Shown here piece by piece: positions 1 through 7,025 of a stretch of 33,380 nt of DNA. Made by a program: the position numbers and the translations under genes. Numbering within the stretch: position 1 is the stretch's first letter; each line of letters begins with the position of its first letter. This DNA comes from Lachnospiraceae bacterium. GTDB lineage: Bacteria; Bacillota; Clostridia; Lachnospirales; Lachnospiraceae. The stretch spans positions 1 through 33,380 of the forward strand of contig JAIKZU010000015.1 of the NCBI GenBank assembly GCA_024681985.1, written 5' to 3'. The notes beneath the pieces were generated by a model. The model saw only the letters and a program-made list of their open reading frames with translations, searched no databases and was not told the DNA's origin.

Positions 1-393
1 CCGGCGGATAAAGTGGATGCGGTGGAGAAACTCCTGGCTGAAAAAAGCGGAAAAGTCGGCTTCGTAGGGGACGGTATCAACGATGCTCCGGTACTGATGC
101 GGGCGGATGTGGGTGTCGCTATGGGAAGCCTGGGCAGTGACGCTGCCATCGAAGCGGCGGACATCGTCATCATGGATGATGATATCCGAAAGATCGCAAA
201 GGTGGTCCGCATCGCAAAAAAGACCCTGGGTATCGTAAAGCAGAATATCGTTTTTGCCATCGGCGTAAAGGTACTGGTACTCCTTTTGGGTGCCTTGGGT
301 GTTGCTACCATGTGGGCTGCGGTATTCGCAGATGTGGGCGTGGCTGTCATCGCCATATTAAATTCCATGCGGGCGCTGCGTTATAAGGAATAG
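1..393 (+). CDS. Heavy-metal P-type ATPase, C-terminal fragment (Zn/Cd/Pb-type)
   Basis: This is the last 130 codons of a P1B-type metal-transporting ATPase, read in frame from base 1; the start lies outside the window. The visible part has the hinge motif GDGINDAPVL near residue 20, which closes the ATP-binding and phosphorylation domain. The last two membrane helices follow, with a lysine after the hydrophobic stretch QNIVFAIGVK and an aspartate in FADVGVAVIA. That K and D pair is typical of the ZntA/CadA subgroup that exports zinc, cadmium or lead, rather than the copper subgroup. The protein should sit in the cytoplasmic membrane and pump divalent metal out of the cell. The stop is 4 bases before msrA, so the two are probably co-transcribed. 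The metal assignment is inferred from family motifs. Confidence 0.9.
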   Translation, partial: PADKVDAVEKLLAEKSGKVGFVGDGINDAPVLMRADVGVAMGSLGSDAAIEAADIVIMDDDIRKIAKVVRIAKKTLGIVKQNIVFAIGVKVLVLLLGALGVATMWAAVFADVGVAVIAILNSMRALRYKE

Positions 394-397
394 ATAA

Positions 398-889
398 ATG
401 AAAAAAGAAGCATTTTTTGCAGGTGGTTGTTTTTGGTGTGTGACACCGATCTATAAGATGTACGGAGTGGATGCGGTGGTATGCGGATATGCCGGCGGCG
501 ATGAAGAAAACCCCACGTATGAGCAGGTGAAGCACCAAAAGACCGGACATCGGGAAACCATAAAGATCGTATATGACCCCGAGCGGGTGCCCTATGGAAA
601 ACTGTTGGATATCTACTTTGCCAATGTGGATCCTTTTGATGCAGAGGGACAGTTTATAGATAAGGGTTTCTCTTATACCCTAGCCATTTTCTATACGTCG
701 GAAGAGGAAAAAGATGCCGCTGCAGAGAGGATCAGAAAGATCGAAGGATCCTCCGGTAAAAAAGCGCAGGTGGCTGTTTTGCCCTATAAGAACTTTTATG
801 AGGCGGAGGAGTATCACCAGGATTATTACCTGAAAAACCCCGAGGCGTTTGAAAAAGAACTGGTGGACTCCGGAAGAAAACCCCATTGA
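398..889 (+). CDS. msrA: Peptide-methionine (S)-S-oxide reductase
   Basis: MsrA reduces the S-epimer of methionine sulfoxide in proteins and free amino acid, repairing oxidative damage in the cytoplasm. The 163-residue protein has the usual single-domain length. The catalytic motif GCFWC is at residues 10-14 with the nucleophile at Cys11, and Cys14 could act as a resolving cysteine. Other family signatures are VCGYAGG near residue 29, GHRETIKIVYDP near 50, and EEYHQDYYLKNP near 130. The ATG follows the metal ATPase stop by 4 bases and has AAGGAA as a weak ribosome binding site inside the end of that gene. Pairing a metal exporter with a sulfoxide repair enzyme suggests a shared stress role, which is inference. 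No msrB domain is fused. Confidence 0.96.
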   Translation: MKKEAFFAGGCFWCVTPIYKMYGVDAVVCGYAGGDEENPTYEQVKHQKTGHRETIKIVYDPERVPYGKLLDIYFANVDPFDAEGQFIDKGFSYTLAIFYTSEEEKDAAAERIRKIEGSSGKKAQVAVLPYKNFYEAEEYHQDYYLKNPEAFEKELVDSGRKPH

Positions 890-928
890 TCAGATTTGAA
901 TTTTCCTCCCCCATTTTTCTAGATTTGA

Positions 929-936
929 TGTATAAT
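929..936 (+). promoter_or_regulatory. Possible -10 element upstream of the 63-residue protein gene
   Basis: A perfect TATAAT lies at 931-936, 47 bases before the ATG at 983. It is preceded by TG without the extra base of an extended -10. No convincing -35 box lies 16-18 bases upstream. The 983 gene may instead be read from the msrA transcript. Confidence 0.35.
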
Positions 937-982
937 GCTGTCATATACCCTTTTACAGGCATTGCAGGGGGAGAAGAGAGTT

Positions 983-1174
983 ATGGGGACGAGAAAAGAC
1001 AGCCGACATCAACAGGAAGCAGATAAGACTGTGGAAGCGACCCTTCGGGATATCGAAAAGATCGAAGCGGCCTTGGATGAACACGGGCTGCCTCTTCGCG
1101 TGGACAGCTACGGAGACGGGAACACAAACACCTGGACCTTTAATGATAATACCAAAATAGAAATAAAAGAGTAA
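983..1174 (+). CDS. Small hypothetical protein, 63 residues
   Basis: I do not recognise this protein. It is a soluble, charged 63-residue product. The first half is probably helical (residues 1-35, rich in E, K, D and R). The short C-terminal half contains DSYGDGNTNTWTFNDNT, which looks like two beta strands around a turn. There is no signal peptide or membrane segment. The start at 983 is preferred over an upstream in-frame ATG at 935 because GGGGGAGAAGAGAG lies just ahead of it and the 935 start would lie inside the probable promoter. A strong terminator follows the stop by 2 bases, which supports it as the real last gene of a transcript. Function is unknown. Confidence 0.6.
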   Translation: MGTRKDSRHQQEADKTVEATLRDIEKIEAALDEHGLPLRVDSYGDGNTNTWTFNDNTKIEIKE

Positions 1175-1176
1175 AC

Positions 1177-1206
1177 AAAGGACCTGCTTCAGCAGGTCCT
1201 TTTTAA
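1177..1206. terminator. Bidirectional intrinsic terminator
   Basis: AAAGGACCTGC (1177-1187) pairs with GCAGGTCCTTT (1192-1202) around a TTCA loop, with T-rich sequence on the right and A-rich sequence on the left. It ends the small-protein transcript on the plus strand and can also end the convergent PTS gene on the minus strand. Confidence 0.9.
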
Positions 1207-1244
1207 ATGTTAAAAACTATTATGTCGACTTCGACGTTCTGCGC

Positions 1245-2339
1245 TTAGCCCTCCAGCTTCATATCCCCATCTTTGATCCAGCCCAGTTTGCGGCAGATCG
1301 CATCAATAATGAGAGAAAGCACGGCGGGAAGAACGATGCAGATCAGAATGAGCCCCAGCCAGTCAAATCCGGTGACGGCATCCTTTATACCCATGGATAC
1401 GTCATTCACCCAACCGGTATAAACCCCGATGGGACCTACCATTCCGCAGGTTCCCATTCCGGAAGAAATGGCAGCGCCGTTCATTTCCATATGGAAGATG
1501 CAGGTGGCAATTGGTCCGGTGATGGCGGATGCCACAATGGGCGGGATCCAGATCTTGGGATTTTTAACGATATTTCCCATCTGCAACATGGAGGTTCCGA
1601 TGCCCTGGGAGATCAGTCCCCCAACTTTATTTTCACGATAGGAGATCACGGCAAAGCCGATCATCTGTGCACAGCATCCGGCTACGGCTGCACCGCCGGC
1701 CAGTCCCGTCAGCCCCAGGGCTGCACAGATGGCAGCGGAGGAAATGGGAAGGGTAAGGGCGATACCTACCAGTACGGATACCAGGATTCCCATCAAGAAG
1801 GGCTGCAGTTCCGTTGCCCACATGATGAGATTCCCCAGCCACATGGCAGCACCTCCGATGGGAGGAGCGATGAGCCATGAAAGGAAAATGCCCACGCCGA
1901 TGGTGACCAGGGGGGTAACTAGGATATCGATCTTTGTCTCTTTGGAAACCGCTTTTCCCAACTCAGCGGCAATGATAGCTACGAATAAAACAGCTAAAGG
2001 ACCGCCGGCACCGCCCAAGGCGTTGGCTGAGAATCCTACAGCCACCATGGAGAAAAGTACCAGAGGCGGACACTTTAGGGCATACCCGATGGCCAAAGCC
2101 ATGGCCGGTCCGCTCATAGCGGATGCAATGCCGCCTACGGTGTAATCCGAACCCGCGATGGTGGCCACGGTCTGTGTTAAGAATGAAATGTGAAACTGCG
2201 TACCCAGCGAGTTCAAGATGGTGCCGATCAAAAGGGAGCAGAAAAGCCCCTGGGCCATAGCACCCAACGCATCGATGGCATAACGCTTTACAGAGATCTC
2301 GATGTCTTTTCTTTCCAGAAAATCAAAAAATTTTTCCAT
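1245..2339 (-). CDS. PTS-type IIC membrane protein (PTS_EIIC_2 family)
   Basis: A polytopic membrane protein of 364 residues resembling the stand-alone PTS_EIIC_2 family, the membrane translocation unit of sugar phosphotransferase systems. Nearly the whole chain is hydrophobic, with about ten segments, among them stretches around GGIASAMSGPAMALAIGYAL, LAVLFVAIIAAELG and LIMWATELQPFLMGILVSVL. A glycine-rich conserved section includes MNGAAISSGMGTCGMVGPIG. There is no IIA or IIB domain in this gene or beside it, so phosphate-donor partners must be encoded elsewhere, or the protein transports without them. I chose the ATG at 2339 because AGAGGA lies 6-11 bases upstream of it. Longer in-frame starts would lie against that site or upstream of the promoter. 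The substrate cannot be told from the sequence. It is monocistronic, with its own consensus promoter and a shared terminator. Confidence 0.85.
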   Translation of the reverse strand: MEKFFDFLERKDIEISVKRYAIDALGAMAQGLFCSLLIGTILNSLGTQFHISFLTQTVATIAGSDYTVGGIASAMSGPAMALAIGYALKCPPLVLFSMVAVGFSANALGGAGGPLAVLFVAIIAAELGKAVSKETKIDILVTPLVTIGVGIFLSWLIAPPIGGAAMWLGNLIMWATELQPFLMGILVSVLVGIALTLPISSAAICAALGLTGLAGGAAVAGCCAQMIGFAVISYRENKVGGLISQGIGTSMLQMGNIVKNPKIWIPPIVASAITGPIATCIFHMEMNGAAISSGMGTCGMVGPIGVYTGWVNDVSMGIKDAVTGFDWLGLILICIVLPAVLSLIIDAICRKLGWIKDGDMKLEG

Positions 2340-2400
2340 AGTCATCCTCTTTTCTTTTTTTGGTTTGTGTAATGTATATGCAAGATCACAACCGCAGATA

Positions 2401-2429
2401 ATTATAAATTTTACATGGGGCTGTGTCAA
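2401..2429 (-). promoter_or_regulatory. Consensus sigma-A promoter for the PTS IIC gene
   Basis: Read on the minus strand, TTGACA (2429-2424) and TATAAT (2406-2401) are both perfect and are separated by exactly 17 bases. Transcription would start near 2394, giving an untranslated leader of about 55 bases. A fully consensus promoter often has a repressor or activator layered on it, but I see no clear operator. Confidence 0.85.
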
Positions 2430-2493
2430 ACCGAAATCCCTTTGTTTTTGCGGGAAAGAATTTGTATTTTCAAGTGGAATTGAAAACTTCTTA

Positions 2494-2502
2494 TGGTATA
2501 AT
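2494..2502 (+). promoter_or_regulatory. Extended -10 promoter for the REC-GGDDF-EAL gene
   Basis: TGGTATAAT is a perfect extended -10 element (TGn-TATAAT). The nearest TTGAAA (2480-2485) is only 11 bases upstream and is too close to act as a standard -35, so recognition probably depends on the extended -10. The expected start near 2509 gives a 45-base leader. Confidence 0.65.
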
Positions 2503-2553
2503 TATGAATACGCTTCTTTTGAATAATCATAGTTGTATTTGGGGTTAATGATC

Positions 2554-4248
2554 ATGGAAACAAATAAGAGACATAAAGCACTCGTGGTGGATGATTCTTT
2601 TATGAATCGGGAGATCCTAAAGGACATTCTGGCGGATGAAACGGACATCGTGGAGGTGGATAACGGGCAGGCCGCGGTGGATTATCTTAGGGATCATTTT
2701 TATGATCTGGATATCGTTCTTTTGGATCTGATCATGCCGGGGATGAACGGCTTCGAGGTGCTGGAATTCATGAAGCAGAAGCACATGACGGAGTACCTGC
2801 CGGTGATCATGATCTCTGCGGATGACGAGGAGAAAAATATCGAGTACGCATTTGATCTGGGGGCCATTGATTTTATCAGCCGTCCTTTTTCCGAGCGCAT
2901 CGTTCTTCGCCGCGTACTGACCACCATCTCTCTTTTTGAAAAACAAAAGAAACTGATCAATCAGATCGATCGGCAGTTCCGAGCGGACGACCAGCGCATC
3001 GATTCCCTGACAGGCCTGGATTACAAGGAAACTTTCTATAATAATGTGTATACCCAGTTGCGCAGTCGCGGCGGGGATCACCTTTGCATGATCGCCATCG
3101 ATATCAATCACTTCAAGCTTTACAATAATTTCTACGGCTGGGATAAGGGGGATGCCTATCTTCATATGATGGGCAAATACCTAAAAGAGTTCACCCGTCA
3201 GCACGGCGGCGTGGCGGGTTACTTGGGCGGCGATGATTTTGCTGTTCTTTGTCCGAACAAAGCGGTGGCTTTCAAGGAACTGGAACTTAGGGCAAAGCAG
3301 GATGCCCTAAAGAGCGAGGGCTTCGGTGTGGGCTTTGGGCCGAAATTCGGCATCTATGCCATCGAGAATCCCACAGAGGCCGTTCAAAAGATCTACGGAA
3401 AAGCCCTTCGGGCTTTAAACAGCATTTCCAATGACTATACAAAATACAGCGCCTGGTATTCGGATTCTCTAAAGGGCGGGATCAAGGACGAATACGAGCT
3501 GTTAACCGATGTGCACCGGGGCGTGGAAGCAGAGGAGTTCACCTTCTATCTGCAGCCCAAGGTGGATATGCGGACCCGCGAGATCGTGGGGGCGGAATCT
3601 CTGGCTCGCTGGAATCACAAGGACAAGGGCCTTTTAACCTCCAGCCGATTCATTCCCACATTGGAAAAAAGCACATTTATATCTTCCCTGGATCGTATCC
3701 TATGGGAGAAGCTCATCGCCTGGATGGGGCAGTGCCTAAAGGAGAAGAAGGACTTAAAGCCCATTTCCATCAATGTGGCACGAGCTGATTTTTACGCGGT
3801 GGATGTATCGGATTATCTGACGGAACTCCTTAATGAAAACGGAGTGCCAAATGACCTTTTGGAGATCGAGATCGCCGAGGGGACCTTTATCCGGGACAGT
3901 GAGACCATCGAAGCAGAAGTAGACAAGCTGCATCATGCGGGATTTAAGATCCTGATGGACGATTTCGGACGGGGATATTCTTCCATCAAGACCCTTCGAA
4001 ATATGAACATCGATGTATTAAAGATCGACATGAAGTTTATGGATATGGATGCAAAACCGCAAAAGAGAGAGGTGGGCATCATCGAAGGGGTCTTAAATGT
4101 GGCAAAGACCCTAGGAGTTCCTGTTTCCGTGGAAGGCGTGGAGAAGGAAGCACAGGTGGAATTCCTTTTGGATAAGGGGTGTGACAGAGGACAGGGGTTC
4201 CTGTTTTACGAAGCCATGCCGCCGGAAGAATTTGAAAAATTGCTATAA
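2554..4248 (+). CDS. Response regulator with REC, GGDEF-like (GGDDF) and EAL domains
   Basis: A 564-residue soluble signalling protein. Residues 8-125 form a receiver domain with acidic pair Asp13/Asp14, phospho-acceptor Asp58 and Ser88. The usual lysine is Arg110 (ISRPF). A GGDEF-like domain follows (about 145-300) whose signature reads GGDDF at 225-229, so the catalytic Glu is Asp. The upstream RxxD inhibitory site is absent. The C-terminal EAL domain (about 320-564) keeps E348 in the signature ESL, plus SINVAR, EIEIAEG, DDFGRGYSS, LKID, EGVE and GQGF. Phosphodiesterase activity toward cyclic-di-GMP is therefore plausible while cyclase activity is doubtful. The ATG at 2554 is chosen over TTG 2533 and ATG 2548 because GGGG (2541-2544) is best spaced for it. 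A GH31 gene follows 14 bases later. No partner histidine kinase is adjacent. Confidence 0.92.
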   Translation: METNKRHKALVVDDSFMNREILKDILADETDIVEVDNGQAAVDYLRDHFYDLDIVLLDLIMPGMNGFEVLEFMKQKHMTEYLPVIMISADDEEKNIEYAFDLGAIDFISRPFSERIVLRRVLTTISLFEKQKKLINQIDRQFRADDQRIDSLTGLDYKETFYNNVYTQLRSRGGDHLCMIAIDINHFKLYNNFYGWDKGDAYLHMMGKYLKEFTRQHGGVAGYLGGDDFAVLCPNKAVAFKELELRAKQDALKSEGFGVGFGPKFGIYAIENPTEAVQKIYGKALRALNSISNDYTKYSAWYSDSLKGGIKDEYELLTDVHRGVEAEEFTFYLQPKVDMRTREIVGAESLARWNHKDKGLLTSSRFIPTLEKSTFISSLDRILWEKLIAWMGQCLKEKKDLKPISINVARADFYAVDVSDYLTELLNENGVPNDLLEIEIAEGTFIRDSETIEAEVDKLHHAGFKILMDDFGRGYSSIKTLRNMNIDVLKIDMKFMDMDAKPQKREVGIIEGVLNVAKTLGVPVSVEGVEKEAQVEFLLDKGCDRGQGFLFYEAMPPEEFEKLL

Positions 4249-4262
4249 AAAATGGTGGTCAG

Positions 4263-6881
4263 ATGAAACTGTTCGACAAATTAAACGGATACGAAAACAA
4301 AGAGGATCATCTACTGCTGCATTTCGATGATGGGGATATGCGGCTGTATTTTATGAGTCCCCGCATTGCCCGCGTCGTTACTTCCTTTGATGAGGAATAC
4401 CGGGAGCTGTCCTATAACCTGGTGACCACAGCCTGGGAGGACGGAGCGGATCGGTATTTCGGAGAAAAAAGAACACGGATCCGTCCCTGCATGATCCGGG
4501 TGACGGAAAGGGAAGAGGAACTGATCTGCCGGCCCGGGATCACCCCGCGTGCCGAGGATGACGGGCTGGCCGACGATGCAGAGGAGAAAGCACCGCTTAC
4601 CATAAAGATACAAAGATCCCCCTTCGGCATCGCCGTTTTGGACGAAGATGGGGAGGTGGCCTTTTCAGATGTCTACGGAAAAGCTTACCGCAAGGATGGG
4701 AATCTCCGCAGATGGCATATGGCCCGGATCTTTGAAAAGGATGCATTTTTCGGTTTCGGGGAAAAGACCGGTCCTATGAATAAATACGGGGATCGGGTGA
4801 AAATGGCTCCCAGTGATGCCATGGGCTATGACCCCATGCGGACGGATCCTTTGTATAAGCACATTCCCTTTTTCATCCGGCTGAATGCGGTGTCAAAAAA
4901 AGCCTTCGGCTGCTTCTATCATAATATGAGTCCCTCCGAGTTTGATATGGGACGAGGCAAGTGCAACTACTACCCCGAACACTATACTTACTGTGCGGAT
5001 GACGGAAAGCTGGACCTGTTTCTTTTGGCGGGGCCAAAGGTGACGGACGTCATTGAGGAATACACTTTCTTGACCGGCAGATCTGCCATGCTTCCCAAAT
5101 ACGCTTTGGGATATCTGGGGTCTTCCATGTATTATTCTGAACTGGAACAGGATTCCGACGAGGCGATCCTTTCTTTTGTAAAAAAAGCAAGGGATATGGG
5201 CATGCCCATGAGCGGATTCCAACTGTCCTCCGGTTATACGACGCAGGAGAACAACAAACGCTGCGTCTTCACCTGGAATCATGATCGGTTCCGGGATCCG
5301 AAGGACTTTGTGAAAAAGATGAAGCGGGCGGGGGTACATATTTCCGCCAACGTGAAGCCGGGATTTCTCCTGGTGCATCCCAAGGTAGAAGAGCTAAAGG
5401 AAAAGGGATTTTTTATCCGCAACGAAGCCGGCGACGATTACGAGATCGGCTCCTGGTGGGGCGGTGACGGATATTTTGCGGATCTTACCGATCCGAAGAA
5501 CAGACAGATCTGGAGTGAGCTGTTAAAAGAAAATCTTTTAGACTACGGCATTGATTCCGTCTGGGACGACAACTGCGAAGTGGACAGCATCATCAACGAT
5601 GATGCGAAGGTTGATGCGGAAGGCATGGGTGGCCGGGTGGCATCCTATCGCCCCGCGATCGCAAATATCATGTGTAAGCTGGCTACGGAGGGACTCCTTG
5701 CTGCAGATAAGGATCGTAGACCCTACGTGGTCTGTCGGGCGGGAGCCGCCGGGATCCAGTCCTTTGCCCAGACCTGGGCAGGAGATAACCTCACCTGTTG
5801 GGAGAGCCTGCAGTACAATATCGGTACGGTGTTGGGAATGGGACTTTCCGGTGTGGCGAACCAGGGTTGTGACATCGGCGGATTCCACGGACCGGTACCG
5901 GAACCGGAACTTTTGGTGCGCTGGGTGCAAAACGGGATCTTTATGCCCCGGTTTTCCATCCATTCCTGCAACACGGACAATACAGTAACGGAACCCTGGA
6001 TGTACCCTTCCGTGGCGGGGGAGATCCGGGAGGCCATTCGCTTACGATACCGTCTGCTTCCCTATATGTACTCCCTGATGGAGGAGGCCTCGGAGAAGGG
6101 ACTTCCAATTCTGCGGCCTTTGTTCATGAAGTATCAGGAGGATGAAAACTGCTACGAGGAATGTGTGGAGTTTCTTTTGGGAGAGGCTCTTCTGGTGGCC
6201 AACGTGGTGATCAAAAGTGCTGAGGCCATTGAGGTTTATTTTCCCAAGGGAGGCAGGTTTTATGATATAAAGACCGGCATTTGCTATGAGGGAGGTGCTC
6301 CGGTACTGATCCCTGTGACCCTGCAGGATGTTCCTATGTTTCTTTGTGAAGGCGGGATCCTGCCGGTGGCGGAAAACGTGCCCATCATCGAAGATGACGG
6401 CAAGAGCATCGGCTTCTTTACGGAGGGGGATGCTTCCCGGGAGGGGCGTCGCTTTGAACCGAAGACCCTGCGGCTTCTTTTATTCCCCGGAAAGGACACA
6501 TCCTTTACCTATTATGAGGATGACGGGGAGACCATGAATTATCGGAACGGAGATTATAAAAAGAGCCGTATTACCATGACGGGAGACGAAAAAACCTCTG
6601 TGGTGCTCACGGTGGAGCGGGAAGGCTCTTATGTCTCTTCTACAGCCGGTGTGGTGCTGGAGATGGTCTGCGATGAGGTGTGCCCTTTGTGTGTATCCTT
6701 AGACGGGGAGATCATCAGATACTTTACCGACGGAAACGATTTTGAAAAGGCCCGGGATGATAAAAACAGTGCCTGGTACTATGATGCGGAAAAGCATAAG
6801 GCAAAGATCTATTATCCTCGACCGAAAGCCGATTACAAGGTGGAGATCAGCTTTTTAAGACATGATCTGATCGGCATGTAA
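4263..6881 (+). CDS. Glycoside hydrolase family 31, probable alpha-glucosidase
   Basis: An 872-residue retaining glycosidase of family GH31, predicted to release alpha-linked glucose (or xylose) from the non-reducing end of oligosaccharides. There is no signal peptide, so it should act in the cytoplasm on imported sugars. An N-terminal beta-sandwich (to about 250) contains GFGEKTGPMNKYGDR near 165. The catalytic barrel carries VWDDNCE, with Asp436 in the nucleophile position, and WAGDN, with Asp508 as acid/base. NQGCDIGGFHG and a WVQNGIFMPRFSIHSC loop follow, then C-terminal beta domains. Length is normal and the reading frame is intact. The start has GGTGGT just upstream, 14 bases after the cyclic-di-GMP protein, so the two form an operon. 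Substrate specificity within GH31 cannot be set from motifs alone. Confidence 0.92.
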   Translation: MKLFDKLNGYENKEDHLLLHFDDGDMRLYFMSPRIARVVTSFDEEYRELSYNLVTTAWEDGADRYFGEKRTRIRPCMIRVTEREEELICRPGITPRAEDDGLADDAEEKAPLTIKIQRSPFGIAVLDEDGEVAFSDVYGKAYRKDGNLRRWHMARIFEKDAFFGFGEKTGPMNKYGDRVKMAPSDAMGYDPMRTDPLYKHIPFFIRLNAVSKKAFGCFYHNMSPSEFDMGRGKCNYYPEHYTYCADDGKLDLFLLAGPKVTDVIEEYTFLTGRSAMLPKYALGYLGSSMYYSELEQDSDEAILSFVKKARDMGMPMSGFQLSSGYTTQENNKRCVFTWNHDRFRDPKDFVKKMKRAGVHISANVKPGFLLVHPKVEELKEKGFFIRNEAGDDYEIGSWWGGDGYFADLTDPKNRQIWSELLKENLLDYGIDSVWDDNCEVDSIINDDAKVDAEGMGGRVASYRPAIANIMCKLATEGLLAADKDRRPYVVCRAGAAGIQSFAQTWAGDNLTCWESLQYNIGTVLGMGLSGVANQGCDIGGFHGPVPEPELLVRWVQNGIFMPRFSIHSCNTDNTVTEPWMYPSVAGEIREAIRLRYRLLPYMYSLMEEASEKGLPILRPLFMKYQEDENCYEECVEFLLGEALLVANVVIKSAEAIEVYFPKGGRFYDIKTGICYEGGAPVLIPVTLQDVPMFLCEGGILPVAENVPIIEDDGKSIGFFTEGDASREGRRFEPKTLRLLLFPGKDTSFTYYEDDGETMNYRNGDYKKSRITMTGDEKTSVVLTVEREGSYVSSTAGVVLEMVCDEVCPLCVSLDGEIIRYFTDGNDFEKARDDKNSAWYYDAEKHKAKIYYPRPKADYKVEISFLRHDLIGM

Positions 6882-6908
6882 AAACTGCTTTTACCGAGTA
6901 AACAGATA

Positions 6909-6917
6909 TGCTATAAT
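6909..6917 (+). promoter_or_regulatory. Extended -10 promoter for the MCP-ftsH-uvrC operon
   Basis: TGCTATAAT is a perfect extended -10 element. The best -35-like hexamer, TTTTAC (6889-6894), is weak but sits at 17 bases. Transcription should start around 6924, inside the left arm of the inverted repeat at 6918-6957. Confidence 0.65.
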
Positions 6918-6957
6918 CTCCCATGAAATGCGGACTTTTTTACGTGTTTCATGGGAG
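6918..6957. repeat. 11-base perfect inverted repeat at the MCP operon start site
   Basis: CTCCCATGAAA (6918-6928) and TTTCATGGGAG (6947-6957) are exact reverse complements separated by 18 bases that include TTTTTT. The left arm begins immediately after the -10 box and covers the expected start site. The right arm contains the GGGAG that serves as ribosome binding site of a mini-ORF at 6964. It may be an operator or a leader hairpin. Confidence 0.6.
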
Positions 6958-6963
6958 TGATTT

Positions 6964-7011
6964 ATGAAAGAAAGATTGACCGGAACCGTAGGTTTCGAAA
7001 CACTGTTTTAG
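6964..7011 (+). CDS. Possible 15-residue leader peptide upstream of the MCP gene
   Basis: A short open frame, [15 protein letters not shown], starts at ATG 6964 and ends in TAG at 7009-7011, 14 bases before the MCP ATG. GGGAG (6953-6957) sits six bases upstream and is well placed as a ribosome binding site. It overlaps, in another frame, a possible 25-residue N-terminal extension of the MCP that would start at 6951 without a ribosome binding site. No attenuation-type codon run is seen. Existence as a translated peptide is unproven. Confidence 0.25.
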   Translation: MKERLTGTVGFETLF

Positions 7012-7025
7012 TTTTTGGGGGTTTT

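Noticed and set aside
1491..2145. Long plus-strand open frames opposite the PTS IIC gene.
   Set aside because: They are antisense to a clear membrane protein, have no ribosome binding sites and translate to low-complexity sequence without family features.
2340..2530. A catabolite-responsive element (cre) for CcpA near the PTS and EAL gene promoters.
   Set aside because: I scanned both strands by eye for the TGnnAnCGnTnnCA pattern and found no convincing match.
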